Source: Croceimicrobium sp965279135
GTDB lineage: Bacteria; Bacteroidota; Bacteroidia; Flavobacteriales; Schleiferiaceae
Direction: 5' to 3'
DNA length: 64,000 nt
NCBI GenBank assembly: GCA_965279135.1
Contig: OZ257133.1
Location: forward strand, 310,001-374,000
The position numbers and the translations under genes were made by a program. How positions within the stretch are numbered: position 1 is the first letter of the stretch; each line of letters starts with the position of its first letter. This document shows, in pieces, positions 50,069 to 58,347 of the stretch. The notes below the pieces were generated by a model. That model worked only from the letters and a program-made list of their open reading frames with translations, searched no databases and was not told where the DNA came from.

Positions 50069-50093
50069 ATAAAGTGCTTTGAATCGCAAAGTA
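50069..50093 (-). promoter_or_regulatory. Operator-like motif, copy B
   Basis: ACTTTG, three bases, TTCAAAGCACTTTA on the minus strand, beginning two bases upstream of the start codon at 50067. It matches copy A at 20 of 23 positions, the differences lying in the three centre bases. The proximity to the start suggests repression near the ribosome-binding region or at the -7 box. Confidence 0.6.
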
Positions 50094-50256
50094 AAATAAT
50101 TCTGAGCTTTCTTTTAACGTATCCCAAGCTTTTTTAACAGAACCCTAGCATCTCCAATTTTCCAAAACGCTTAATTTCAAGGCGCTACATGAATACTACT
50201 ATTTCTATTTCAGCGTTCATAAAGCTTAGTAGCTCGAACGAACCAAATCTGCCAAC

Positions 50257-51840
50257 ATGCGAAAAGGCTTAATTCTTTCAGGGATAATTCTCCTGATTTC
50301 ATCCTGCCAATCTGATTCTCCTTCCAATCAAGTCAAAGGTTATTCCGTCTTTAAATCGCCTTTGCCCAATGTAGAAGTCCCTACTCAAACCTTATTTTTT
50401 AATGCTGATAAAGGTGATACCCTGGAGTTTGCCATGGGTGCCAAAGTGAGTATCCCTCCAGCATCACTGGTTGATGTTAATGGCAGACCGATTAGCGGTG
50501 AAGTAAAACTTCGATTTAAGCAATTTGTAGACGCAGTAGACCTATTTGCAGCAGGCATTGATATGTCCTATGATTCTGCCGGAAGTACTTATACCCTGGA
50601 GTCGGCTGGAATGTGCGAGGTACGAGCCTTTCAAAAAGGAGAAGAGGTCTTTTTAAAGGACGGTGCTCGTTTAGGTATAGATCTTCCCAGCATTGATGCC
50701 AGTGCAGGTTACAATTTATATCGTTACGATTCTCTCAAAGGAGATTGGCTTTGGTTAGATGAGGAGATGTTGATCAAGAAGTTTCCAAAGGCAGAGGTGC
50801 TGGCTATTGCTGATGACTCCTTGCCAATATTCGAGGCCGATCCTATCGCTGATAGTTTAGCTTACGTTTTAAATAATATAGAGACTCAATCTGTCGGGTT
50901 TATCCAACCGAGGAAGGCAGATCCAGCGGGAATTCAGATAGAGGTAGATGTGCTTAATGAATCTCCAATCGCCTCATTAGAAATATTTGAGAATACCCAG
51001 TTCGAGCTGCTGGAGAACGATTCCATTTATCGTGATGAGCATATGGCTATTGTTTGGTCTTGGGCTGAAGTACGGGAAACCGATCAGAGCGGCATTCTCG
51101 ATCTTGAGTTTTCCCGCCCGGGTCAAAATATAGCATATAAGGTCCGTCCTGTTTATGAGGGTAAGGACTATGATGAAGCCCTGGAAGTGTATGCCGCCGA
51201 AATGGAGCGGGTAGAGCAACTGAAAATTGAGGAAATGCAGAGACTGGAAGCGGCTAGACAGGAGCAAATTAGAAAGCTGGAAGAGGCCAGGCAAGAAAGA
51301 GTGCGTAAGTTGGAGGAATACCTTAAGGAACAGGAGCAAAAGTTAGCCCGTCTCACTCAGAATCAAAGTGCCGAAGCTCAGAAAGCATTGCAATTGCAAA
51401 GTGAGATTATGCAAAATCGTTCTCGACTAACAGGTGCCCGATGGGTAGGCGTTAACCGTAGTTTTTCCACCAACGGTTTCGGGACTTATAATTGTGATCG
51501 GATATGGAAGAGCCCCAATGTTGAGGTGAGTCCCGTGGTTTGTTTTAATGATAAAAGCCAGGTGGAAAAGGGAAGAGTGGACTTTGTGATGGGAGAAAGT
51601 AATACAATGACCAGCACTTATGGCAATCGCAAAGTACGTCTTCCGGAAGGAGAGGAATTTGCTGCCTTATCCATAAAAGGAGAACAATTTTACTACCTAC
51701 CTAGCACTGCTGTGGAAGAGTTGGAACTCAATGAAAACAATCAGATAATTCTGATTCTTCAAGAACATGATGGTCCCCTACCAACAGACTATTCAGAATT
51801 ACGGTCTTTATTAGACCTCCAAGAAAAAAGCCAACCCTAA
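50257..51840 (+). CDS. Lipoprotein with ZU5-like start and long coiled coil
   Basis: 527 residues. The lipobox 'IILLISSC' lipidates C17. Residues about 35-130 ('LFFNADKGDTLEFAMGAKVSIPP' and 'RPISGEVKLRFKQFVDAVDLF') have the beta-strand pattern of ZU5-type domains. A highly charged coiled coil spans about 305-385 ('EEMQRLEAARQEQIRKLEEA' and following, rich in E, R, K and Q). A C-terminal domain with two Cys ('TYNCDRIWKSPNVEVSPVVCFND') ends the protein. Probably anchored in the outer membrane, reaching into the periplasm or out of the cell. No family name. It converges on accA with 33 bases between the stops. Confidence 0.65.
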   Translation: MRKGLILSGIILLISSCQSDSPSNQVKGYSVFKSPLPNVEVPTQTLFFNADKGDTLEFAMGAKVSIPPASLVDVNGRPISGEVKLRFKQFVDAVDLFAAGIDMSYDSAGSTYTLESAGMCEVRAFQKGEEVFLKDGARLGIDLPSIDASAGYNLYRYDSLKGDWLWLDEEMLIKKFPKAEVLAIADDSLPIFEADPIADSLAYVLNNIETQSVGFIQPRKADPAGIQIEVDVLNESPIASLEIFENTQFELLENDSIYRDEHMAIVWSWAEVRETDQSGILDLEFSRPGQNIAYKVRPVYEGKDYDEALEVYAAEMERVEQLKIEEMQRLEAARQEQIRKLEEARQERVRKLEEYLKEQEQKLARLTQNQSAEAQKALQLQSEIMQNRSRLTGARWVGVNRSFSTNGFGTYNCDRIWKSPNVEVSPVVCFNDKSQVEKGRVDFVMGESNTMTSTYGNRKVRLPEGEEFAALSIKGEQFYYLPSTAVEELELNENNQIILILQEHDGPLPTDYSELRSLLDLQEKSQP

Positions 51841-51856
51841 GGCTGGCTTTCTATTT
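51824..51856. terminator. Terminator between the lipoprotein gene and accA
   Basis: AAAGCCA...TGGCTTT hairpin (about 51828-51850), overlapping the stop of the plus-strand gene. On the minus strand it is followed by TTTTTTCTT, a good tail, so it best serves accA. On the plus strand the tail is weak. Confidence 0.5.
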
Positions 51857-51873
51857 AATTTGTTCAGTTCTAT

Positions 51874-52824
51874 TTATCGGGTAACTCCCATCTTTTCGAA
51901 TTTCGCCATTCGCTTGGCGATTAGCTTCGAAAGCTCCATTTCCTTTAGTTTTCCTATATGCTTTAGTAACTCTTGCTTCAGGATATCAAACATCGCTTCC
52001 GGATCGGAATGAGCACCTCCAAGAGGTTCCTTTATGATTCCATCAATAAGCTTATTCCCCAGCATATCATCCGCTGTTAGCTTTAGAGCTTCCGCAGCTT
52101 GTTCCTTAAAATCCCAGGAACGCCAAAGAATAGAAGAACAGCTTTCAGGTGATATCACCGAATACCAGGTGTTTTCGAGCATTAATACTTTATCACCTAC
52201 ACCAATTCCCAAGGCTCCACCGGATGCACCTTCACCAATGATTACACAAATGATTGGCACTTTGAGCTTCGACATCTCAAAAATGTTCCTCGCAATAGCT
52301 TCTCCTTGTCCGCGCTCCTCAGCTTCTAAACCAGGGAAGGCTCCGGGTGTATCGATCAAAGTAACAACGGGCCGATTGAACTTTTCGGCCATTTTCATCA
52401 GGCGTAAAGCCTTGCGGTATCCCTCTGGATTGGCCATTCCGAAGTTTCGGTACTGGCGCATTTTGGTATTTACTCCCTTTTGCTGACCAATAAACATTAC
52501 CGGTTCATTGTCGAGCATTCCCCAGCCGCCAACCATGGCTTTATCGTCCTTTACATTGCGATCCCCGTGCAGCTCAATGAACTGCCCTTTGGTCATTGCC
52601 TCGATGTAGGCAAGGGTATAAGGTCTTTGTGGGTGGCGTGAAAGCTGTACTTTCTGCCAGGCATTCAGATCCTTGTAAATCTCTTTGCGGGTTTTGGTCA
52701 ATTTCTTTTCCAGTTCTTTGACCTTATCCGACATATCAACCTCAGACTCTCCTTCCAGTTCTCGAACCTTTTCGATTTGATCAAGGATGTCTTTTACCGG
52801 TTGTTCAAAATCAAGATAATCCAT
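51874..52824 (-). CDS. accA: Acetyl-CoA carboxylase carboxyltransferase subunit alpha
   Basis: 316 residues. With AccD it transfers the carboxyl group from biotin to acetyl-CoA, giving malonyl-CoA for fatty-acid synthesis. Conserved pieces include 'RHPQRPYTLAYIEAMTKGQF', 'FIELHGDRNVKDDKAMVGGW', 'MKMAEKFNRPVVTLIDTPGAFPG' and 'IGEGASGGALGIGVGDKVLMLE', the carboxyltransferase oxyanion region. The N-terminal helix 'LEKKLTKTRKEIYKDL' is the usual start. The partner accD is not in the window. About 90 bases separate it from the permease gene upstream; they may be transcribed together. Confidence 0.96.
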   Translation of the reverse strand: MDYLDFEQPVKDILDQIEKVRELEGESEVDMSDKVKELEKKLTKTRKEIYKDLNAWQKVQLSRHPQRPYTLAYIEAMTKGQFIELHGDRNVKDDKAMVGGWGMLDNEPVMFIGQQKGVNTKMRQYRNFGMANPEGYRKALRLMKMAEKFNRPVVTLIDTPGAFPGLEAEERGQGEAIARNIFEMSKLKVPIICVIIGEGASGGALGIGVGDKVLMLENTWYSVISPESCSSILWRSWDFKEQAAEALKLTADDMLGNKLIDGIIKEPLGGAHSDPEAMFDILKQELLKHIGKLKEMELSKLIAKRMAKFEKMGVTR

Positions 52825-52915
52825 ATAGTACTCCCTCTTAATGAAGATGCAAAGATGGCTAAAATTGTATTGTTAGCAAATCGCCTCCCTATTTCATGGA
52901 CTGGCTAGAAATGAG

Positions 52916-54004
52916 TTATTTGGGGGCAATCCGGTACAAATAGGCCCCAATTCCGGCAAAGATTATGTTGGGGGTCCAGACTGCTAATAAAGGACTCATG
53001 CTACCCACGGTAGCAAATGTGGTTGAGATCTGCATGAAGAAGATGTAGGTAACACATAGGATCAGACCTATGGCAATATTTAAACCTAAACCACCACGGG
53101 TTTTCCGAGATGAAATACTCACTCCAATTAAAACCAGGATATAGGTAGCAAATGGCCAGGATGTACGCTGATGTTTCTGGATGAGGTAGTGGTTGACATT
53201 TTCAGATCCGCGTATTTTTTCCGCTTCGATAAACTCATTTAATTCGGGAGTAATCATCATTTCTACCGTATAGAGCCTGGGAACAATGTCTTCTGCTCTG
53301 AAGCTGAAATCTGTGGCCATTTTTTGACCTTGCTTGAGCGTCTCCTTCCCGTTTTCATCAATAGTCCGGATGTCAAAATTGTCCAGTATCCATTGATTGG
53401 TGTTGGTGTCCAGACGAATAAAATCGGCCTTCATTTTAGAAATGAGGCGACCCTCTTCGAATATCTCATAGGTAAAATGATAACCGGCCTTGCGCTTAGT
53501 ATTATAGTTCTCAAAGTAGATTACATGCCCTGGTTTTACCTGGCGGTGAATGTCTTTGAAACGTTCATCCTGCTCCTTGTCGATATAGGCGTGCTGGAAA
53601 TCCAGTCTCTGAATATTGGTGTAAGGAATTACATAGTGTGAAAGGAAAAAGCTTATTGCAGCTATCACGGTAGCAGCAATGAAATAGGGGAACATCATTC
53701 GCTTAAAGCTCACCCCGCCGGTAAGAATAGCCACGATCTCGGTATTCGATGTCATCCTTGAGGTGAAGAAAATGGTCGCAATAAAAACGATCATCGAGGA
53801 AAAGAGGTTCCCGTAGAAAACCAGAAAGTTTAGGTAATAATCAAAAATGATTTCTTGAGTGCTGGCTCCTCTGGTGATAAAGTCGTCGATCTTTTCAGAA
53901 ATGTCAAATACGATCGCTATCGCAAGTATCAGTGCAATAGTCAGGAAGAAGGTTCCTAGAAACTTCCAGATTATATATCGATCTATGATTTTAAATATCC
54001 TCAC
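52916..54004 (-). CDS. LptF/LptG-family LPS export permease
   Basis: 362 residues. Six membrane helices with a large periplasmic domain between the third and fourth (about 120-275), the LptF/LptG architecture. The start 'RIFKIIDRYIIWKFLGTFFLTIALI' and 'MTSNTEIVAILTGGVSFKRMMFP' (a coupling-helix region that contacts the ATPase LptB) are diagnostic. It carries LPS from the inner membrane with LptB/C. Which of LptF or LptG it is cannot be decided. It overlaps tgt by four bases (ATGA). Confidence 0.9.
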   Translation of the reverse strand: MRIFKIIDRYIIWKFLGTFFLTIALILAIAIVFDISEKIDDFITRGASTQEIIFDYYLNFLVFYGNLFSSMIVFIATIFFTSRMTSNTEIVAILTGGVSFKRMMFPYFIAATVIAAISFFLSHYVIPYTNIQRLDFQHAYIDKEQDERFKDIHRQVKPGHVIYFENYNTKRKAGYHFTYEIFEEGRLISKMKADFIRLDTNTNQWILDNFDIRTIDENGKETLKQGQKMATDFSFRAEDIVPRLYTVEMMITPELNEFIEAEKIRGSENVNHYLIQKHQRTSWPFATYILVLIGVSISSRKTRGGLGLNIAIGLILCVTYIFFMQISTTFATVGSMSPLLAVWTPNIIFAGIGAYLYRIAPK

Positions 54005-55131
54005 AATCGGCGCTGCAATTTTTCTACCATCAGAGTCTTCCAGCTCGCGAAGTCTCCTGCTTCAATATGCTGGCGAGCTTCATCAACTAACCACAAATAG
54101 AATCCTAAATTGTGTACACTCGCAATTTGACGTCCTAAATATTCGTTAGAGGCAAAGAGATGGCGGAGGTAAGCCCGAGAGTATTGGCTGTCCACAAAGG
54201 TAGTTCCATTGGGATCCAAGGGTCCGAAATCATCCTCCCACTTCTTATTCTTGATATTGATGATGCCCTCACTGGTGAAGATCATCCCGTTTCTACCATT
54301 ACGGGTAGGCATCACGCAATCGAACATATCTACTCCAAGAGCAATGTTTTCCAGAATATTGGCCGGAGTGCCAACCCCCATCAAATAGCGGGGTTTGTCT
54401 ACTGGCAGCACATCACAAACGATCTCGCTCATGGCGTACATTTCTTCTGCTGGTTCACCTACCGAAAGGCCACCTATAGCATTCCCCTCCGCCCCAAATT
54501 CGGCGATGGTCTCGGCGCTTTTAATCCGTAAATCTTTGTAGGTGCTCCCCTGAACTATGGGGAATAAACTCTGCTCGAAACCATATATGGGCTCATTTTC
54601 TTTAAGCCATTCTCCACATCTGGATAACCAGCGGTGGGTCATATCCATCGATTGCCGGGCATATTCATAGGTGCTAGGGTAGGGTGGACATTCGTCAAAG
54701 GCCATAATTATATCGGCACCAATAAAGCGCTGAATCTCCATTGATTTCTCAGGACTAAAGAAATGCTTGGAGCCATCAATATGTGATTTAAAGGCCACCC
54801 CTTCTTCAGTAATCTTTCGACTATTAGCCAGGCTATAAACCTGATACCCGCCACTATCCGTGAGAATGGGCTTTTGCCAATTCATAAACTGGTGTAAGCC
54901 TCCGGCACGATTGAGAATATCCGTGCCAGGTCTAAGGTATAGATGATAGGTGTTCCCCAGAATGATTTGTGCCTTGATGTCTTCCGCTAACTCCCGCTGA
55001 TGAACTGCTTTTACCGAAGCAACTGTGCCAACAGGCATAAAAATCGGAGTGCGAATTTCTCCATGCGCAGTTTCAATTAAACCGCTACGTGCTTTGGAGC
55101 CAGGATCATTGTGTTCCAAGCGAAATTTCAT
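54001..55131 (-). CDS. tgt: tRNA-guanine transglycosylase (queuine/preQ1)
   Basis: 376 residues from the ATG at 55131 (MKFRLEHNDPGSKARSG). An upstream in-frame ATG at 55170 is not favoured. It exchanges guanine-34 of tRNAs with GUN anticodons for preQ1. The catalytic and substrate regions 'PILTDSGGYQVYSL', 'MAFDECPPYPSTYEYA', 'AIGGLSVGEP' and 'GVDMFDCVMPTRNGRNG' are intact. The usual structural-zinc motif CxCxxC near residue 305 is missing ('LDPNGTTFVDSQYSRAYL'), while the trailing His ('SVHNLGFYLW') is kept. It is overlapped by the permease gene and is divergent from the glycosyltransferase with 71 bases between. Confidence 0.94.
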   Translation of the reverse strand: MKFRLEHNDPGSKARSGLIETAHGEIRTPIFMPVGTVASVKAVHQRELAEDIKAQIILGNTYHLYLRPGTDILNRAGGLHQFMNWQKPILTDSGGYQVYSLANSRKITEEGVAFKSHIDGSKHFFSPEKSMEIQRFIGADIIMAFDECPPYPSTYEYARQSMDMTHRWLSRCGEWLKENEPIYGFEQSLFPIVQGSTYKDLRIKSAETIAEFGAEGNAIGGLSVGEPAEEMYAMSEIVCDVLPVDKPRYLMGVGTPANILENIALGVDMFDCVMPTRNGRNGMIFTSEGIINIKNKKWEDDFGPLDPNGTTFVDSQYSRAYLRHLFASNEYLGRQIASVHNLGFYLWLVDEARQHIEAGDFASWKTLMVEKLQRRL

Positions 55132-55202
55132 CCGGCAAAAGTACACTAATGCTTTTGTTAGAAAGAGCATGGGTGATAGGGAATCTTTTAATTTCGCAGA
55201 CC

Positions 55203-56297
55203 ATGGAAGTCCTGGCCTATTTATGGGTGTTTGCGGCCTTAAGCCTCTGGCTTTGGCACTTTATACGCTTTTGGCGTTTGGGACCTCATTTAAAAAAAGT
55301 GGACTCGCACTTACCTGATGGTTCCGATCCGATTTCATTAATCATCTGTTTTAAGAATGAAGAGTCTAATCTTGAGACTTTAATTCCCTTTTGGTGTGAG
55401 CAGAATTATGCTGAATATGAGGTATTGTTGGTTGATGATCACAGCTCAGATCAGGGTGTCGAACTGGTAGAGAAGTTTCAGAAGAACTATCCGCATCTGG
55501 TTTTGGTAAAGTCTGGTCCCGAGAATGATTCAGGGAAAAAGGCGGCCTTGGCCCGAGGTATTACTAAGGCTAGATATGAGAATTTAGTGTTTTGCGATGC
55601 GGATTGTAAACCTGCAAGTTCGAATTGGTTAAAGCGCATTGCTGCTAAATTGGAGAATCACGATTTGGTTTTAGGGTATGGTGCTTTAAAAGGCCAAGGA
55701 TTTACAGGAAGCCTCAGCGAATATGAAACGGTTTCTACTTTAATTCGTTACTGGTCCTATGCCTTAAGCGGAAGAACATTTATGGGGGTGGGGCGCAACC
55801 TGGCCTATCGCAGATCAGTCATGAAGACTAGTCAGGCTTTAGAGCGTCATGCAGATTTACTCTCGGGTGATGATGACCTTACATTAAGAGAGCAAGCCGC
55901 CAATTTGAGAACCGCGATTTTAAGTCATCCCGAAGCCTACACCTATTCCCCTTCGCCAAAAAAATTATTGTCCTGGTGGAATCAGAAAGGCAGGCATTAC
56001 TCCACAGCCTGGCGTTATGCCAATAGTATTAAAATCTTACTTGGATTTGAGGGATTCTTACAGCTACTATTTGTGCTTCTACTTCCTTTTGCGATTCTTT
56101 ATTTGTCTTGGTGGCTCTGGGCATCTTTGGTTATTCTACGACTATTCACCGGTTTTTATCCGATCTCTGGGGGAGCAGACTTAGTTAGCGGTGCAGGAAT
56201 AAAGTTCCTTTGGCTCCCATTGGAAATGTTTTGGGCCTTAGCTACTACTTTGTTGCATATTCGCAATTTGGTATTCGGACCACCTAAAAAATGGTAG
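55203..56297 (+). CDS. Family 2 glycosyltransferase, membrane-anchored
   Basis: 364 residues from ATG 55203. An in-frame extension to 55089 lies antisense to tgt and is not used. One N-terminal helix (about 3-20) is followed by a GT-A domain: 'ISLIICFKNEESNLETLI', 'VLLVDDHSSDQGVELV', 'FCDADCKPASSNWL' (DxD-type metal site), 'GDDDLTL' and 'WWNQKGRHYSTAWRY' (QxxRW-like). Two or three C-terminal helices (about 285-345) finish it. Its role is probably in a lipid- or polysaccharide-linked sugar transfer. rsmG begins one base after its stop, so the pair is an operon. Confidence 0.88.
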   Translation: MEVLAYLWVFAALSLWLWHFIRFWRLGPHLKKVDSHLPDGSDPISLIICFKNEESNLETLIPFWCEQNYAEYEVLLVDDHSSDQGVELVEKFQKNYPHLVLVKSGPENDSGKKAALARGITKARYENLVFCDADCKPASSNWLKRIAAKLENHDLVLGYGALKGQGFTGSLSEYETVSTLIRYWSYALSGRTFMGVGRNLAYRRSVMKTSQALERHADLLSGDDDLTLREQAANLRTAILSHPEAYTYSPSPKKLLSWWNQKGRHYSTAWRYANSIKILLGFEGFLQLLFVLLLPFAILYLSWWLWASLVILRLFTGFYPISGGADLVSGAGIKFLWLPLEMFWALATTLLHIRNLVFGPPKKW

Positions 56298-56298
56298 A

Positions 56299-56922
56299 AT
56301 GGAATTAATCCTCAAGTATTTCAAGGAATTAAGCAAGGAGCAGTTGGAGCAATTTGCCGCTCTTAAATCACTATATGGCGATTGGAATGGCAAGATCAAT
56401 GTGATCTCCCGGAAGGATACCGATCATTTTTATGAAAGGCATGTGCTTCATTCGCTGGGCATTGCAAAGGTCTGTACCTTTCAAGCAGGAGCCAAAGTTT
56501 TGGATATTGGCACTGGCGGAGGGTTCCCTGGTATCCCACTTGCCATTCTTTTTCCAGAAGCTCACTTTCATCTAGTGGACAGTATTGCCAAAAAGATATT
56601 GGTTGTCAAGGAGGTGGCACAAGCGCTAGGATTGCAGAATGTAAAGGCTGATCAAGCTCGAGCGGAAGGTTTAAAGGGCCAATATGATTTCATTGTATCC
56701 AGAGCGGTTACTCAAATGCCGCGATTCATGAGTTGGACGCGCGGTAAACTGAGGAGAGGAAATGAAGCGGGTAGTTTGGCAAATGGCATCCTTTATCTGA
56801 AAGGAGGTGATTTAAGTGAAGAGCTAAGGCCCTTTCCCAAAGCCAAGTTGTATGCACTACCCAAGTATTTTGAAGAAGATTTCTTTGAAACCAAAAAGGT
56901 GGTTTACCTAAAGCAAGTTTAA
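56299..56922 (+). CDS. rsmG: 16S rRNA (guanine527-N7)-methyltransferase
   Basis: 207 residues. RsmG (GidB) methylates G527 of 16S rRNA using S-adenosylmethionine. Seen: 'WNGKINVISRKD' (about 29-40), 'FYERHVLHSLGI', the SAM motif 'VLDIGTGGGFPGIPLA' (residues 67-82) and 'FIVSRAVTQMPRF'. The length is normal. Translation is probably coupled to the glycosyltransferase (one-base gap). It converges on the peroxidase gene. Confidence 0.95.
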   Translation: MELILKYFKELSKEQLEQFAALKSLYGDWNGKINVISRKDTDHFYERHVLHSLGIAKVCTFQAGAKVLDIGTGGGFPGIPLAILFPEAHFHLVDSIAKKILVVKEVAQALGLQNVKADQARAEGLKGQYDFIVSRAVTQMPRFMSWTRGKLRRGNEAGSLANGILYLKGGDLSEELRPFPKAKLYALPKYFEEDFFETKKVVYLKQV

Positions 56923-56982
56923 ATAGGGATTTCAGCTTTAGCCAAATACATTTAGGATCGCAGACACCGATTGTTTTGACCT

Positions 56983-58101
56983 CTAGTTATGCGGATCGCT
57001 AAAAGTGCTGTCCTCTAAAAACTCATAGTCGGTAAGGGTGCGGAGAAAAGCCGCCAATGCTTGTTTTTGTCCTTGACTCCAGTTTCTACCCACTCCTGCA
57101 GCTTTCATATTGGGGTCAATATTCGCATGTTTATGACCACCGAAATTGTAAAAGCCGATCAGGCTGTCGAGATTGGGTATGCTACCATCATGCATGTAGG
57201 GAAAAGAGAATTCTACATTCCGAACCGAAGGAACTTTGAACTTTCCAATATCTGCAGGATTATTGGTGACTTCCGCTCGTCCTTCATCAAGGTATACGGC
57301 TTTAGTACCATTGTTAACGAATTGCAGGTCTCTGCCAAAAGCGCCAAAGAGGTATTGGGTTTCGCGCTCGCCATGACAGTGGAAACAGTCTCCACCAGAG
57401 CCACCGGTGGGGTCGAAATCCAAAGAGAACAAATCATAACCTCTTTGCTCCAGTTGGGTAAACTGTTCACCCGTTTGTAAACGAATAACCCGATCAAATT
57501 TGGAATTTGCTGAAATTATGGTCCGCTCAAACTGGGCTATGGCCTTGGCAACTCGCTCAGGATTTATATCCTCAGTACCAAAGGCATCACGGAACATAGG
57601 TGGGTAAATTGGATCAGCCTCAAGCCTCTGAACGACCGTTTCCAGATCGTTATCAAATTCAAGTGTGTCTAATATTGGATGTAAGGATTGTTCTTCAAGG
57701 CTAGAAACTCTTCCATCCCAAAAGAAGCTTTGCTGAAAGGCCAAATTGAATATTGGCATTGCCTTTCTACGACCGAATAATCCTCTGGTGCCTACTGAAG
57801 TCGGGGTAGCATCTGTAAAGGCTCGGTCTTGAAAATGACAGCTGCCACAGGAAATGCTGTTGTCTATGGATAGCGCTTTTTCATAAAACAGAAAGCGTCC
57901 CAATTTCACCGCCTCACGAGTCATGGGGTTATCCGCCGGAATATTCGGTTGCGGAAATCCTGCCGGTACTTCCAAATCGAATGGCGTGCCTACTACGGTG
58001 CTGTTACCTCCAGTAGTAGGGGGATCTTTGCGGCATTGAACCAAAAGCAAGACCAATGCTGCAAGTAGCGTTAGGGTTATTCCTTTTTTGGCTTTCATCA
58101 A
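56983..58101 (-). CDS. Di-heme cytochrome c peroxidase (CcpA/MauG family), lipoprotein
   Basis: 372 residues. The lipobox 'LVLLLVQC' lipidates C23, so it is anchored in a membrane facing the periplasm. Two heme c motifs, C85GSCH89 and C239FHCH243, are each in their own cytochrome domain. 'EKALSIDNSISCGSCHFQDRAF' and 'PSVRNVEFSFPYMHDG' are the family signatures. It would reduce H2O2 with electrons from a cytochrome. A perfect 16-base palindrome lies 95 bases upstream (58196-58211). The start MM gives two equivalent ATG codons. Confidence 0.92.
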   Translation of the reverse strand: MMKAKKGITLTLLAALVLLLVQCRKDPPTTGGNSTVVGTPFDLEVPAGFPQPNIPADNPMTREAVKLGRFLFYEKALSIDNSISCGSCHFQDRAFTDATPTSVGTRGLFGRRKAMPIFNLAFQQSFFWDGRVSSLEEQSLHPILDTLEFDNDLETVVQRLEADPIYPPMFRDAFGTEDINPERVAKAIAQFERTIISANSKFDRVIRLQTGEQFTQLEQRGYDLFSLDFDPTGGSGGDCFHCHGERETQYLFGAFGRDLQFVNNGTKAVYLDEGRAEVTNNPADIGKFKVPSVRNVEFSFPYMHDGSIPNLDSLIGFYNFGGHKHANIDPNMKAAGVGRNWSQGQKQALAAFLRTLTDYEFLEDSTFSDPHN

Positions 58102-58195
58102 TGCGAATGTTGTTTTAGACTAGAATTACAATAGTACAGATAAAACCTACGCTAAGTTCATCGTAAAATTAACGTTACGGGCCGAATTCTAGTTG

Positions 58196-58211
58196 GGTGA
58201 TTCGAATCACC
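58196..58211. promoter_or_regulatory. Perfect 16-base palindrome upstream of the peroxidase gene
   Basis: GGTGATTCGAATCACC reads the same on both strands. It lies in the 246-base gap (58102-58347) between the peroxidase start and the rluD stop. It is a candidate dimeric-regulator site. It lacks a T-run, so it is not a terminator. No other clear element is seen in this gap. Confidence 0.45.
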
Positions 58212-58347
58212 AAAGAAGACCACAGATACAGTTGATGGAGTATAAGTGATTATCGCAATTCACCAGAAAAGGTTCCTAGACGTAATAATCACCGAAAGCA
58301 GCGGCTTCTATGAACTCATTAGCGGTAAGAAATCAAAGACCTTCCAA

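Noticed and set aside
55089..55202. 38-codon upstream extension of the glycosyltransferase
   Set aside because: It is antisense to the start of tgt and encodes no membrane or family sequence.
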